DNA of 64,000 nt from Marinococcus halotolerans DSM 16375. GTDB lineage: Bacteria; Bacillota; Bacilli; Bacillales; Marinococcaceae. Under the pieces are notes generated by a model, which saw nothing but the letters and a program-made list of their open reading frames with translations, made no database searches and had not been told where the DNA came from. Both the position numbers and the translations under genes were made by a program. Location of the stretch: contig NZ_ATVM01000008.1 of the NCBI RefSeq assembly GCF_000420725.1, forward strand, positions 54,448-118,447, in the 5' to 3' direction. The number at the start of each line of letters is the position of its first letter. Position 1 is the stretch's first letter. Shown in pieces: positions 53,843-63,905 of this stretch.

Positions 53843-54680
53843 ATTTAAGCCTCCTGTTTCTTTTCCAATTGATCCATGTTCTGAGGAGTAAAGTGGCAAA
53901 AAGTATAAAAGCAGCTGTCACGACAGTGCCACCGCCGGAAGCAATGCCAAAAAGGATAGATCCTGTTACCCCCGCCGCCACGGAGGCTTCCCCGATAATG
54001 ACAGCAATCAGAAGCATCCGTTTAAAGCCGGAGGCCCACTGCATCGCGGCCGCTGCCGGAAGCGTGATCAACGCCCCGGCAAGCAGCACACCGACCACCT
54101 GCATCGACGCTGAAATAACAATCGCAAGCAGTACAGCAAGCAGTACATTGAACACTTTAACCGGAATCCCGGCAGCAGCTGCCATTTCTTCATCAAAGGA
54201 GAGAAACATCAGTTCTCTGCCAAACGCTGCAAGCAGCCCGAGAGCAGCAATCGTCATTAATCCGATAAACCAGAGATCTTCCATCTGTACGGAAACCACA
54301 CTCCCAAACAGATAGCCGTACCACTCCGTCACCCCATCAGCGGATATAGACATAAATACAGCGCTCAGTCCTACCGCTGCTGCCATTAAAATCGGGGCGG
54401 CAAGCTCCTGGAAGCCTCCATAGGTATGCCGTACCCGCTCAATGATCAACGAGCCGGCAAACGCAAATAAAAAACCGGTATACAAAGGATTGATGTCCCA
54501 AAAAGCCTGGAGGTTGCCTGCAAGTACTCCAGCCGTCACCCCGGTAAGGGTAACGTGAGCGAGAGAATCCGCTATCAGGGAGGAGCGGCGCACGACTAAA
54601 AACGAGCCGATTAAAGGTGCCGTCAGCCCAATCAACACCGCTGCTATAATGCTTCGTTCCACAAAATTAATATCAAACAT
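53820..54680 (-). CDS. znuB: Zinc/metal ABC transporter permease (second)
   Basis: A 286-residue ABC-3 family permease with eight to nine membrane segments. It has family blocks FLVVRRSSLIADSLAHVTLTGV near 30 and VVGVLLAGALITLPAAAAMQ near 200. With the other permease it probably forms the translocation path. ATG 54680 follows GAGAG; GTG 54689 was rejected. Its stop overlaps zur. Confidence 0.88.
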   Translation of the reverse strand: MFDINFVERSIIAAVLIGLTAPLIGSFLVVRRSSLIADSLAHVTLTGVTAGVLAGNLQAFWDINPLYTGFLFAFAGSLIIERVRHTYGGFQELAAPILMAAAVGLSAVFMSISADGVTEWYGYLFGSVVSVQMEDLWFIGLMTIAALGLLAAFGRELMFLSFDEEMAAAAGIPVKVFNVLLAVLLAIVISASMQVVGVLLAGALITLPAAAAMQWASGFKRMLLIAVIIGEASVAAGVTGSILFGIASGGGTVVTAAFILFATLLLRTWINWKRNRRLKYERHQGA

Positions 54681-54728
54681 AGCCGTCACTCTCTATTCTT
54701 TATTTTACACACGGGTCGCTTTTCTGTG

Positions 54729-55607
54729 CTATTGATTTGCTTTGTCCGTCCATTTCGCTTCTTTCCATGGACGCTGACGCCTCTGTCCGGCTACTTTTTC
54801 AGCCAGCACAATGATCGTCCATATAAGAAATGAAACGACCGCGATCGTGCCGCCTGAGCTCAGATCATAATAGTATGAAGCAAAAAAGCCGGCAAGAACG
54901 GCTGTTTCCCCGAAAACCACGGCATATAAAAACATGCTTTTGAAGGTGGAAGCGACCCGGAGTGCTGCTGCTGCCGGGAGAGTAATTAAAGCGGAGACGA
55001 GCAGCACTCCTAAAATAGATATGGAAGAAGCAACTATCACCGCTGTGATGCCGGCAAATAATAAATTCACTCTCTGCACCGGGATGCCGTTTACAGCAGC
55101 CTGTTCTTCATCAAAAGCCAGAAACAATAATTCTTTATAAAACAGCAGAAACAACAGCAGTGATACAGCAGAAATAATACCAATCACCACTGCGTCTGCA
55201 GCATTTACCGTAAGAATGCTTCCAAATAAATAGTTAAACAAATCATTATTAAAGCCATCCGCCAGAGAAATAAACACAACTCCAAGCCCTATGGCCGAAG
55301 CCATTACTACCGGAATTGAAAGCTCCTGGAACGCCTGAAACCGCCGGCGCAGATATTCAATTAGAAACGAAACAATGAACGTAAATAAAATGCCGGTATA
55401 AAGAGGATTCCATTCGCTGAGCCATACCAGATAAGAAGCAAGCCAAAGGTGAAAAGCGATGCCGGTCAGTGCTGTGTGCGACATCGCATCAGCAATCATC
55501 GGCGTTTTTCTTACCACCACAAACACGCCCGCTACCGGAGCGACCACGCCTATCATGAGGCCGATGATAAGCGCATATCTTAAAAAATCAAATTCCAGAA
55601 AAATCAT
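54729..55607 (-). CDS. znuB: Zinc/metal ABC transporter permease (first)
   Basis: A 292-residue ABC-3 permease similar in build to the following gene: VFVVVRKTPMIADAMSHTALTGIAF near 30 and ILGVLLVSALITLPAAAALR near 205. It overlaps the ATPase stop (ATGA). Two different permease genes suggest a heterodimer, unlike the ZnuB homodimer of many bacteria. No solute-binding protein gene is adjacent. Confidence 0.88.
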   Translation of the reverse strand: MIFLEFDFLRYALIIGLMIGVVAPVAGVFVVVRKTPMIADAMSHTALTGIAFHLWLASYLVWLSEWNPLYTGILFTFIVSFLIEYLRRRFQAFQELSIPVVMASAIGLGVVFISLADGFNNDLFNYLFGSILTVNAADAVVIGIISAVSLLLFLLFYKELLFLAFDEEQAAVNGIPVQRVNLLFAGITAVIVASSISILGVLLVSALITLPAAAALRVASTFKSMFLYAVVFGETAVLAGFFASYYYDLSSGGTIAVVSFLIWTIIVLAEKVAGQRRQRPWKEAKWTDKANQ

Positions 55608-56383
55608 CAGGCGCCTCCTGCATGGTGATCGTGCTCATGATGGATAATATGCACGTCGTGTCCATATGCGCCGGCAAGATCACTTTCTTCAAACTCCCGC
55701 GTTGTACCGTGAAAATGAAGCTGCTGGTTCAGGCAGGCTACCTTTGTTACGTATTTGGTCATTGCTCCTACATCATGGGTAACAAGAATAAGAGTAATCC
55801 CCTTCTCCCTGTTCCAGTGGCTCAGCCGCTCATAAAACGCCTGGGCCGAGGCAGCATCCACCCCGACAGTCGGTTCATCCAGAATCAGCACCTCCGGGTC
55901 GCTCACAAGGGCACGTGCAATAAATACCCGCTGCTGCTGCCCTCCGGAAAGCCTGCCCATATTTTTCTTTTTGTAGCCGAGCATATCCACCTGCTCGAGT
56001 GCTTCGTGAATGCGCTGCTTGTCTTTACGATTCAAAAACCGGAGCAGCCCCTTTTTACCGTACAGCCCCATAGCTACGACTTCATATACAGTTACCGGGA
56101 ATCCGGCGTTAAAACGATTCGCTTTTTGAGAAACATAGCCAATCTTTGGCCACTGGTGAAACTGGCGTACCGGTGTCCCAAACCAGCGTACTTCTCCTTG
56201 GTAATGCTTGTGCAGGCCTAAAAGAACCCGGACAAGCGTAGATTTCCCTGATCCGTTCGGCCCGACCAGGCCTACGAAATCTCCCTGGTTTATATTCATA
56301 TTAATATCGTCAAGCACGAGCTCTGACTCGTAGCGAAACGAAAGATGGTTCACTTCAAGCAGCGTCTTTGTTGAATCTTCCAC
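55607..56383 (-). CDS. znuC: Zinc/metal ABC transporter ATPase
   Basis: A 258-residue ABC ATPase that drives metal uptake. Walker A GPNGSGKST (near 41), signature LSGGQQQR, Walker B VLILDEPT, and the H-loop LVTHD are intact. The C-terminus is His-rich (HDVHIIHHEHDHH), which could bind zinc. First gene of znuC-permease-permease-zur. The substrate is taken as zinc because of the Zur box and zur; manganese remains possible. Confidence 0.92.
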   Translation of the reverse strand: MEDSTKTLLEVNHLSFRYESELVLDDINMNINQGDFVGLVGPNGSGKSTLVRVLLGLHKHYQGEVRWFGTPVRQFHQWPKIGYVSQKANRFNAGFPVTVYEVVAMGLYGKKGLLRFLNRKDKQRIHEALEQVDMLGYKKKNMGRLSGGQQQRVFIARALVSDPEVLILDEPTVGVDAASAQAFYERLSHWNREKGITLILVTHDVGAMTKYVTKVACLNQQLHFHGTTREFEESDLAGAYGHDVHIIHHEHDHHAGGA

Positions 56384-56409
56384 CGGGAAGCCTCCTTCTT
56401 TCCAAAAAC

Positions 56410-56430
56410 AATTAGGAATCGTTACGATTT
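56410..56430 (-). promoter_or_regulatory. Zur-box-like operator of the znu operon
   Basis: On the minus strand the site reads AAATCGTAACGATTCCTAATT. Compared with the Bacillus Zur consensus AAATCGTAAT-N-ATTACGATTT (20 defined positions), I count 16 matches, with the left half nearly perfect. It starts 13 bases after the -10 box, so Zur bound here would block RNA polymerase near the start point. Confidence 0.65.
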
Positions 56431-56442
56431 ATTGATAGGAAA

Positions 56443-56471
56443 AGTATACAAAACCTTTTTGCTTCTGTAAA
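56443..56471 (-). promoter_or_regulatory. Promoter of the znu operon
   Basis: TTTACA (56466-56471) and TATACT (56443-56448) on the minus strand with exactly 17 bases between, an excellent SigA promoter. The start would lie near 56436, between the -10 and the Zur-like site. Confidence 0.7.
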
Positions 56472-56575
56472 TCTTCTTTGCTTAATCGTATATACAATTC
56501 ATGGTTATTCTTTGTATGATAGTTAGTAGAAAAGCAGGTAAACGAAATCAAATCCAATTCTAAGGAATGATGCAG

Positions 56576-58153
56576 ATGTTTCAAGCGAAGGAAAAAGTCG
56601 CCGTTATTGATATAGGCTCCAACTCGATCCGGCTCGTAATTAATGAGGTGGACGAAAAACGAGGATACCGCGAGCTTCATAATTTAAAAACCGTCGCCCG
56701 ACTGAGCAACCATATCAACGACCAGAATGCACTCACCGAAGAAGGAAGAGACGTTTTGCTGCATACCCTGCAGCAGTTTGAAGAAGTCCTCCGCTTTCAC
56801 GACGTTCAGACCACTCATGCCGTGGCCACCGCAGCCATTCGCGGTGCCTCCAACCGCGAAGAGGTTTTGCAGTATATTGAAGAACGCATCGATTTTCCCA
56901 TCCGTGTTCTCTCCGGCGAGGAGGAAGCCTCCTACGGTTATCTAGCGGTAGTGAATTCCACCAGCCTCTCTGAAGGCATCACAATTGACATCGGGGGCGG
57001 CAGTACAGAGGTAACCATGTTTAAAAACAGGGAGCTTGTGCGCACCCACAGCTTTCCTTTCGGCGCCCTGACATTAAAGCAGAAATTTCTTCCAAATGAT
57101 GACAAAATCACGTCCAGCAACCTGAAGCAGATGAATAAATGGATTGAAAAACAATTTCAAAAAGTGCCCTGGCTGAAAGAAGAAGGGGAAAACCTTCCGG
57201 TCGTCGGTATCGGCGGCAGCTCCCGGAATATGGTGCTTGTGCATCAGGCTTCCATCAACTATCCTCTGGCCGGCCTGCATCAGTATTCCATGACCGGTGA
57301 TGACATTGCCGAAACGATGGAGCTTCTTGAAAAATCGAGCTTATCCGAGCGGGAAAATATCGAAGGGCTTTCCAAAGACCGGGCAGACGTCATTATTCCA
57401 GCGGTCCGGATCATTTCCCAGCTCTACAAACATATCGACGCCTCCTACTATTTGATCAGCAATAAGGGTCTGCGCGACGGGCTATTGTTTGAAGAGCTGC
57501 TCCGGGATAAAATGTATCCTCATTTTCCGGATGTGATCGAGGAAAGCTTTTACCAGCTGAACCGGGAATTTGAGATTAATCCGGATTATGTGGATGAAGT
57601 TGGAAACATTGCTTCTTCGATGTACAACAGCCTCGAGCCGTATATCCCGAAATCCTACCTGCATGAAGATAACCAACGCCTGCTGAACCGTGCGGCCCAG
57701 GTTCTTTACATCGGGGAATACATCAGCTCGGAGGCAAGCAGCCAGCATACCTTTTATATCTTAACCAACCGTTCCATCGACGGGATTACTCATGAGGAAC
57801 GAATTGCCATGTCGCTCGTCTCTTCCTTTAAATCTAAATCGATGTTCAAACAGTTTGTGAAGCCATTCCGGCCGTATATGCAGAAAAACAGCTTGAAGCG
57901 TCTCGAATTTCTCGGAAGTATTTTAAAGTTCTCGTACTCACTCAACCGCACGCGCCGCAATATCGTTTCCGGGCTTGGCATTGAAAGGAATGGCAAAGAG
58001 CTTCACTTCCATATATACTGCCGCGAAGGCATGAATTCCACCTTTGAAGAAGCCAAAGCAGATAAGTATAAAAAACATCTGGAAAAAATGATCAACCGCG
58101 AGATTGTACTTCATTTCCACGAACAGTCACCGGTCTCTGCGTTTTCCAGCTGA
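56576..58153 (+). CDS. ppx: Exopolyphosphatase (Ppx/GppA family)
   Basis: A 525-residue Ppx/GppA phosphatase releasing phosphate from long polyphosphate chains. The actin-like fold is shown by VIDIGSNSIRLVI near residue 11, SGEEEASYGYLAV with the catalytic Glu near 117, DIGGGSTEV near 141 and GIGGSSRN near 207; the C-terminal helical part follows. ATG 56576 is 9 bases after AAGGA; two upstream in-frame ATGs overlap that site. It is 96 bases before ppk, so the two opposing enzymes are probably coexpressed. Confidence 0.92.
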   Translation: MFQAKEKVAVIDIGSNSIRLVINEVDEKRGYRELHNLKTVARLSNHINDQNALTEEGRDVLLHTLQQFEEVLRFHDVQTTHAVATAAIRGASNREEVLQYIEERIDFPIRVLSGEEEASYGYLAVVNSTSLSEGITIDIGGGSTEVTMFKNRELVRTHSFPFGALTLKQKFLPNDDKITSSNLKQMNKWIEKQFQKVPWLKEEGENLPVVGIGGSSRNMVLVHQASINYPLAGLHQYSMTGDDIAETMELLEKSSLSERENIEGLSKDRADVIIPAVRIISQLYKHIDASYYLISNKGLRDGLLFEELLRDKMYPHFPDVIEESFYQLNREFEINPDYVDEVGNIASSMYNSLEPYIPKSYLHEDNQRLLNRAAQVLYIGEYISSEASSQHTFYILTNRSIDGITHEERIAMSLVSSFKSKSMFKQFVKPFRPYMQKNSLKRLEFLGSILKFSYSLNRTRRNIVSGLGIERNGKELHFHIYCREGMNSTFEEAKADKYKKHLEKMINREIVLHFHEQSPVSAFSS

Positions 58154-58249
58154 ACAATGCTTTTTTCGTGAATCTTTACATGCGCTTAACATTTCGTTGA
58201 TACAATTGGCCCAGGAGTGACCAGGGTGTAAAGAAAGGCGGATTCTACC

Positions 58250-60358
58250 ATGACCGAAACGACACAGACACACATTGACCTTGAAAACCCAGCGTATTAC
58301 AACAACCGTGAGATCAGCTGGCTTGCTTTTAATGAGCGGGTGCTTGAAGAAGCACTTGATGAAAATAATCCGCTCCTTGAACGTCTGCGGTTTTTAGGAA
58401 TTTTCAGCTCCAACCTGGACGAATTTTTCATGGTCCGGGTGGCAGGATTAAAAGACCAGGTGAAAGCAGGATTTAATAAGCCGGAAAATAAAGCGGGACT
58501 TACGCCGAAGCAGCAGCTCGCAGAAATTACTAAAAAAAATTCAGAGCTCGTGCGGCTGCAGGATCATTTTTTTACGGAAACGGCGGTTCCGCTGTTAGCC
58601 TCGGAAAATATCCGCTTTCTTTCAACGCTTGAATTAAACAGCGGCCAGTATGAATATGTCCAGGAGTATTTCATGTCCAGCATTATGCCGGTGCTGACCC
58701 CGATGGCCGTGGATGCCTATCGTCCGTTTCCCATGCTTTTAAACAAGTCCCTGAACCTGGCTGTCCGGCTGCAGAAAGAAGCCGGCGGTGAAAAAGAGAG
58801 TATCGCCATTGTACAGGTGCCCGGGGTGCTTCCCCGCTTCCTTGGGCTTCCGTCATCCGACGGCAGCCGGGAGTATATTCTGCTTGAACAGGTGCTCGCG
58901 GAATTTATCCATATGCTTTTCAAAGGGTTTACTGTCGTAAGTGCTTCTCCGTTCCGGATCACCCGGAACGCAGATTTAACCATTCATGAGGAAGGCGCCC
59001 GCGACCTGCTCCGGGAAATTGAAAAGGAATTAAAAAAACGTAAATGGGGAGCCGCTGTTCGTCTGGAATGCCAGCACGGCATGATGGATGAATACATTCT
59101 TGAGTTCCTGCTTGAAGCCCTCGAGATTCACCCGGATGACGTATATACACTGAAGGGGCCGATCGATTTAACCTTTTTATTTCCGCTCTGCGATGAACTT
59201 GCGCCGGAATGGGAGCACCTTGTGTACGAAACGCTTATTCCCCAGCCACCGGAGGATTTGATTGCCGAAGCCGATGTGTTTGATGCTTCCGACGACCGGG
59301 ATATTTTGCTGCACCACCCTTACGAATCGTTCCAGCCTGTTATCGACTTTATTTCCTCAGCTGCCGACGACCCGGACGTTTTAGCCATAAAGCAGACCCT
59401 CTACCGGGTCAGTGGCGACTCTCCCATTATTGCCGCGCTGGCGAGAGCTGCTGAACAGGGGAAGCAGGTGACGGTCCTCGTCGAGCTGAAAGCACGCTTT
59501 GACGAAGAAAATAATATTCAATGGGCGAAAACGCTTGAGAAATCCGGGGTTCACGTCATTTATGGCATTACGTCCCTGAAAACCCACAGTAAAATTGTGC
59601 TGATCGTCAAGAAGACAGCGGACGGCATCAAGCGTTATGTGCACCTTGGTACCGGCAACTATAACGATTCCACCGCTAAAGTGTATACTGATATGGGCAT
59701 GATTACGACCCGTCCTTCCTTCGGTGAAGATGCCACTAACTTCTTTAATCACTTAAGCGGCTTTTCCCAGCAGCCGTCCTGGAATGAAATCAGCACTTCT
59801 CCGGACGGTATACGCGATGAACTTCTCCACCTGATCCAGCAGGAAATCGACTGCCATCAGCAGAACGCAAGCGGCCACATTATCGCCAAAATGAATTCGT
59901 TAACAGATAAAGAGCTCATTATTAAACTGTATGAAGCCTCTCAGGCCGGTGTCCGCATTGAACTCATTGTGCGCGGTATCTGCTGCCTGAAGCCAGGCAT
60001 CCCCGGAGTGAGTGAAAGCATTACTGTGCGCAGCATCGTTGGCCGTTTCCTTGAGCATACCCGTATCTTTTATTTTGCCAACAGCGGCCGTGACAGCTAT
60101 TATTTGTCCTCAGCTGACTGGATGACTAGAAATATGGAAAAACGAATCGAAATCATGTTTCCAGTCTATGAATCCATTTTAAAAAAGAGGCTCAATGCTA
60201 TTTTACAGCTGATCCTGCAGGATAATGTAAAGGCAAGAGAACAGGACAGCAGCGGCTATTATCATTACGTCGAGCCTGCGTCCGGCGAGCCCGCCATTAA
60301 CAGCCAGCTCGTGTTGTTTGAATGGGCATCGAGATTTCTTGACATGAACAACGAATAA
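58250..60358 (+). CDS. ppk: Polyphosphate kinase
   Basis: Ppk1 makes polyphosphate from ATP at the membrane face. The 702 residues include the N-terminal domain with NREISWLAFNERVLEEA, the head domain, and two PLD-like catalytic halves. The autophosphorylated histidine is in SLKTHSKIVLIV (near 444) and the second in LEHTRIFYFAN (near 601). The start ATG has AAGGCGG. A strong terminator follows. Confidence 0.95.
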   Translation: MTETTQTHIDLENPAYYNNREISWLAFNERVLEEALDENNPLLERLRFLGIFSSNLDEFFMVRVAGLKDQVKAGFNKPENKAGLTPKQQLAEITKKNSELVRLQDHFFTETAVPLLASENIRFLSTLELNSGQYEYVQEYFMSSIMPVLTPMAVDAYRPFPMLLNKSLNLAVRLQKEAGGEKESIAIVQVPGVLPRFLGLPSSDGSREYILLEQVLAEFIHMLFKGFTVVSASPFRITRNADLTIHEEGARDLLREIEKELKKRKWGAAVRLECQHGMMDEYILEFLLEALEIHPDDVYTLKGPIDLTFLFPLCDELAPEWEHLVYETLIPQPPEDLIAEADVFDASDDRDILLHHPYESFQPVIDFISSAADDPDVLAIKQTLYRVSGDSPIIAALARAAEQGKQVTVLVELKARFDEENNIQWAKTLEKSGVHVIYGITSLKTHSKIVLIVKKTADGIKRYVHLGTGNYNDSTAKVYTDMGMITTRPSFGEDATNFFNHLSGFSQQPSWNEISTSPDGIRDELLHLIQQEIDCHQQNASGHIIAKMNSLTDKELIIKLYEASQAGVRIELIVRGICCLKPGIPGVSESITVRSIVGRFLEHTRIFYFANSGRDSYYLSSADWMTRNMEKRIEIMFPVYESILKKRLNAILQLILQDNVKAREQDSSGYYHYVEPASGEPAINSQLVLFEWASRFLDMNNE

Positions 60359-60403
60359 AAAAGCACGCCCTGCACATCTATTTATGCGGGGCGTGCTTTT
60401 TAC
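60357..60403 (+). terminator. Terminator after ppk
   Basis: AAAAAGCACGCCC and GGGGCGTGCTTTTT pair around a 17-base loop. Confidence 0.85.
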
Positions 60404-60439
60404 TGTTCTTATAAGATGGTGCCTTTTCCTGAAGCTCCA

Positions 60440-60476
60440 AAATAAAAAAGCATGAATGCGTGACCCATTCATGCAA
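60440..60476 (-). terminator. Terminator after nfo
   Basis: On the minus strand GCATGAATG and CATTCATGC pair around a 7-base loop and are followed by TTTTTTATTTT. Confidence 0.85.
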
Positions 60477-60483
60477 AAGACAT

Positions 60484-61380
60484 TTATACTTCTGCGGGCA
60501 TTAATTCATCCCGCCAGTTCGCTTTCCATTCTTTTTGTCTGAGCATCGCAATTTCATGCTTGTACGGTGGTTTTTTGTTTTTCTTGTCCGTGCCCACATA
60601 AGGTGTTTCCAGTATTTTAGGTACAGAAGCAAACGCCTCGTGGTGCACAATGTCTGCCAGCGTGTTATAGCCGATATAGCCGTAACCAATATTTTCGTGA
60701 CGGTCTTTGCCTGCCCCGCGTTCGTTTTTGCTGTCATTAATATGAAGCACTTTTAGCCGGTCGAGGCCGACATAATGGTCGAACGATTCCAGAACGCCGT
60801 CCAGATCCCCCACAATATTGTAGCCCGCATCATGCGTGTGGCATGTATCAAAGCAGACACTCAGTTTATCATTATACGTCACTCCGCTGATAATCTCCGA
60901 GAGCTCTTCAAAGCTTATTCCGCACTCTGAGCCTTTGCCCGCCATTGTTTCAAGCGCGATCTGAACCTTCTGGTCGGGGTAAATGACTTCATTTAAGCCT
61001 TCAATAATTTTTTTAATGCCCTCTTCTGTTCCGGCTCCGACGTGCGCGCCCGGGTGAAGGACAATCTGCTTTGCCCCGAGCGACTCGGATCTGCTGATTT
61101 CATTGCGCAGAAAATCGACTCCCAGCTGAAATGTTTCCGGTTTGGTCGTATTGCCGATATTGATAATATACGGCGCATGGACCACCACCTCTTCGATGCC
61201 GTTTTCTTTCATGTGGGCGTGCCCGTTTTCAATATTTAATTCTTCGATAGGCTTACGCCGGGTATTCTGCGGCGCTCCTGTATAGATCATCATCGCTGTC
61301 GCTCCGTACGAAGCCGCTTCTTCGCTTGAGCCAAGAAGCATTTTCTTTCCGTTCATGGATACATGTGAGCCTAAAAGCAC
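60484..61380 (-). CDS. nfo: Deoxyribonuclease IV (apurinic/apyrimidinic endonuclease)
   Basis: A zinc TIM-barrel AP endonuclease for base-excision repair. The 298 residues show metal ligands in VLHPGAHVG (His), [10 protein letters not shown] (Glu), [12 protein letters not shown] (Asp, His) and [21 protein letters not shown] start at GTG 61380, 6 bases after GAGGTG, giving [14 protein letters not shown] as in B. subtilis Nfo (297 residues); ATG 61386 and GTG 61389 touch that site. Downstream of cshB in the same direction with a 17-base gap. Confidence 0.94.
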   Translation of the reverse strand: MLLGSHVSMNGKKMLLGSSEEAASYGATAMMIYTGAPQNTRRKPIEELNIENGHAHMKENGIEEVVVHAPYIINIGNTTKPETFQLGVDFLRNEISRSESLGAKQIVLHPGAHVGAGTEEGIKKIIEGLNEVIYPDQKVQIALETMAGKGSECGISFEELSEIISGVTYNDKLSVCFDTCHTHDAGYNIVGDLDGVLESFDHYVGLDRLKVLHINDSKNERGAGKDRHENIGYGYIGYNTLADIVHHEAFASVPKILETPYVGTDKKNKKPPYKHEIAMLRQKEWKANWRDELMPAEV

Positions 61381-61397
61381 AGTCATCACCTCAGTTA

Positions 61398-62687
61398 TTA
61401 TTTTCGTTTGTGCCGGCGGGAAGCCGTCTGATCTGCCATCGCTTTTTTCTTATAGCCCGGCTTCACTTTTTTCGGCTTTTTCACCGGCATGGAATCAGGA
61501 GCAGGTGCAGGCTTTCGCTTCGTTTGCCTGGAGGCAAACAGTGGTTTGGACAGCTCCGTCCATGCTCCTTTACGAAAGTCCATGAACGTGAAGCGGATGC
61601 CCTGCTTCTGAAGAGAAAGCACGGCTTTGCGGTCTTCTTCTCCCATCAGAGTGTACGACTCCCCTGTCAGCCCGGCTCTCCCCGCACGGCCCGTCCGGTG
61701 AATAAAGTATTCCAGTTCCTTCGGCAGGCTGTAGTTAATAATGTGAGAAATGCCGGGAATATCCATGCCGCGGGCAGCCAGGTCGGTAGCTACCAGATAC
61801 TGGACCTCAAGATTTTGAATGCGTTTCATAACCTGTTTGCGCTGCCGCGAAGGCAGACCGCCGTGCAGCACTTCTACCGGGTATTGTTTTTTAAACATTT
61901 CTCCCGCCAGTTCATCCGCTTCGTCCTTTGTGCTTGCGAATATGATGGCGAGAAACGGCTGCAGCCTGTCCACAAGCTCCATCGTCACATCAAGACGGCT
62001 GCGGTGCCTGAGAGCGATACCGTAATGCGTCATTTCTTTCGGCGTCGCATGCTCCGGCTTTACGTGCACATGCTTGGGATTGTTCATATATTTTCTTAAG
62101 AAAGGCTGCAGGCTCTCCGGTACTGTGGCGGAGAATACCATCATCTGCAGGTTATCTGCCATTTTCCCGGCCACCGGATCAATTTCTTCCAGAAAGCCCA
62201 TATCAAGCATCTGGTCCGCTTCATCAATGACGAGCATGCTGACTGTGTGTACATTGATAACATTTTCTCCTACCATGTCCTTCAGGCGGCCCGGAGTGGC
62301 TACGATAATGTGAGGCGGGTTACGAAGCTGCTCCATTACCCGCGAGCGGTCCGTGCCCCCGGCTACCTGCTTGGCACGCACTGAAGACGTTTCGTCTTCA
62401 TCCGTAATTTCCTTCAGGACCCCGAAAATCTGGCCGGCGAGTTCACGTGTAGGTGCAGTAATGACTGCCTGCACCTCCGCTTTGGAGGTGTTGATTCTGC
62501 TCAGGATTGGCAGCAGGTACGCAAGCGTCTTTCCGGACCCGGTCTGCGACTGGCCGATAACATCTCTGCCGTTAATCGCAGAAGGAACCAGCCGCTCCTG
62601 AATATCCGTTGGTTTTTGAATTCGTTTTTTATCCAGCAGCCTGAGGGCGTATGCCGGAATATTGTATTGTTTAAAGCGATTTTCCAC
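61398..62687 (-). CDS. cshB: DEAD-box RNA helicase CshB
   Basis: An ATP-dependent RNA helicase involved in cold adaptation and RNA handling. 429 residues: Q motif, QSQTGSGKT (motif I near 47), PTRELA (Ia), VIDEAD (II), FSATVP (III), and HRTGRAGR (VI), then a basic tail ([20 protein letters not shown] region). GTG 62687 is 6 bases after AGGTG and gives a family-like start; GTG 62696 overlaps that site. It precedes nfo as yqfR precedes yqfS in B. subtilis. Confidence 0.94.
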   Translation of the reverse strand: MENRFKQYNIPAYALRLLDKKRIQKPTDIQERLVPSAINGRDVIGQSQTGSGKTLAYLLPILSRINTSKAEVQAVITAPTRELAGQIFGVLKEITDEDETSSVRAKQVAGGTDRSRVMEQLRNPPHIIVATPGRLKDMVGENVINVHTVSMLVIDEADQMLDMGFLEEIDPVAGKMADNLQMMVFSATVPESLQPFLRKYMNNPKHVHVKPEHATPKEMTHYGIALRHRSRLDVTMELVDRLQPFLAIIFASTKDEADELAGEMFKKQYPVEVLHGGLPSRQRKQVMKRIQNLEVQYLVATDLAARGMDIPGISHIINYSLPKELEYFIHRTGRAGRAGLTGESYTLMGEEDRKAVLSLQKQGIRFTFMDFRKGAWTELSKPLFASRQTKRKPAPAPDSMPVKKPKKVKPGYKKKAMADQTASRRHKRK

Positions 62688-62825
62688 GCTGTTCACCTAA
62701 CTCTCTTTTCATTTACGCATTTTTTGCATCTCCATATTTTATCATAGTTAAAATAGAAACCATAGCTTCTCCTTTGCTTCTGTTCACAAAATATTAAAGG
62801 AATACCTCCAGCCGACCGTCCTTTC

Positions 62826-62854
62826 TTTTCAACCGGCCACTTAGGTAGTATAAT
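62826..62854 (+). promoter_or_regulatory. Promoter of ispH
   Basis: TTTTCA (62826-62831) and TATAAT (62849-62854) with a 17-base spacer; about 85 bases of leader precede the start codon. Confidence 0.65.
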
Positions 62855-62944
62855 GAATCCAGAATCGTTTTACATGACTGCATACGTAAAGTCAGCGCGT
62901 ACACGCAAGACCTCACGGTTCAAATTATGAAACAGGAGGCCTTT

Positions 62945-63889
62945 ATGGAAGTAACTAAAATTTCACCACGGGGATACTGCTACGGCGTTGTCGATGCAAT
63001 GGTAATGGCGAAAAAAGCCGCCGGCAACCAGGAGCTTCCGCGCCCAATCTATATTTTAGGCATGATCGTACACAATAAACACGTGACTGACGCATTTGAA
63101 GAAGAAGGAGTCATTTCCCTCGACGGGCCCAACAGGCTTGAAATACTGCGGCAGGTAGATAAGGGTACAGTCGTCTTTACAGCTCACGGCGTTTCTCCGG
63201 AAGTACGCGAGCTTGCCGAAGAAAAAGGACTGACGACCATTGATGCCACCTGCCCGGACGTTACCGTCACCCATGACTTAATACGGCAGAAGCGGGATCA
63301 GGGCTATGAATTTATCTATGTCGGCAAAAAAGGGCACCCGGAGCCGGAAGGTGCTGTCGGTGTCGCTCCGGATATCGTGCATTTAGTGGAAACACTTGAT
63401 GATCTTGAAAGCTTAAACATCCAGTCGGAACGGATCATTATGACCAACCAGACGACGATGAGCCAATGGGACGTTTCCGACATTATGGACCGGGCGAGAG
63501 AAATTTATCCACACGCAGAAGTGCACAATGAAATCTGTAATGCCACTCAGGTCCGCCAGGAAGCGGTAGCTGAACAGGCAAAGGATGTAGATCTCGTTCT
63601 CGTTGTCGGCGATCCGAAAAGTAACAACTCCAACCGGCTTGCCCAGGTGTCCGAGCAGGTCGCAGGCACCACTGCGTACCGGATCAGCAACTTAACCGAG
63701 CTCGATTTAAGCTGGCTTGAAAATGTCAACTCTGTAGGGGTTACAGCAGGAGCCTCCACACCAACGCTAATCACGAAGGAAGTCATCCTGTTTATCGACC
63801 AGTACGATCCAAACGATTCGTCCACGTGGGACACCGAGTCTCATATCGATAAATCAAAAATTCTTCCAAAAATCAAAGCAAAATCATAA
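62945..63889 (+). CDS. ispH: 4-hydroxy-3-methylbut-2-enyl diphosphate reductase
   Basis: IspH is the last MEP-pathway enzyme, making IPP and DMAPP with a 4Fe-4S cluster. The 314 residues match the B. subtilis length. Cluster cysteines are seen in SPRGYCYGV (13), DATCPDVT (near 97) and NEICNATQ (near 194); the E and H substrate residues are in the HGVSPEVRE and KKGHPEPEG blocks. ATG 62945 follows CAGGAGG; an in-frame ATG six codons up was rejected. The sequence after its stop looks like half a terminator cut by an IS element. Confidence 0.96.
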   Translation: MEVTKISPRGYCYGVVDAMVMAKKAAGNQELPRPIYILGMIVHNKHVTDAFEEEGVISLDGPNRLEILRQVDKGTVVFTAHGVSPEVRELAEEKGLTTIDATCPDVTVTHDLIRQKRDQGYEFIYVGKKGHPEPEGAVGVAPDIVHLVETLDDLESLNIQSERIIMTNQTTMSQWDVSDIMDRAREIYPHAEVHNEICNATQVRQEAVAEQAKDVDLVLVVGDPKSNNSNRLAQVSEQVAGTTAYRISNLTELDLSWLENVNSVGVTAGASTPTLITKEVILFIDQYDPNDSSTWDTESHIDKSKILPKIKAKS

Positions 63890-63905
63890 AAAAGTCCCTC
63901 CGCTT
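63890..63905 (+). terminator. Left arm of an interrupted ispH terminator
   Basis: AAAAAAGTCCCTCCGCTTG right after the stop is what a terminator's first arm looks like, but the matching CGGAGGGACTTTTTT is absent; the IS end starts instead. The second arm may lie beyond the IS outside this window. Confidence 0.4.
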
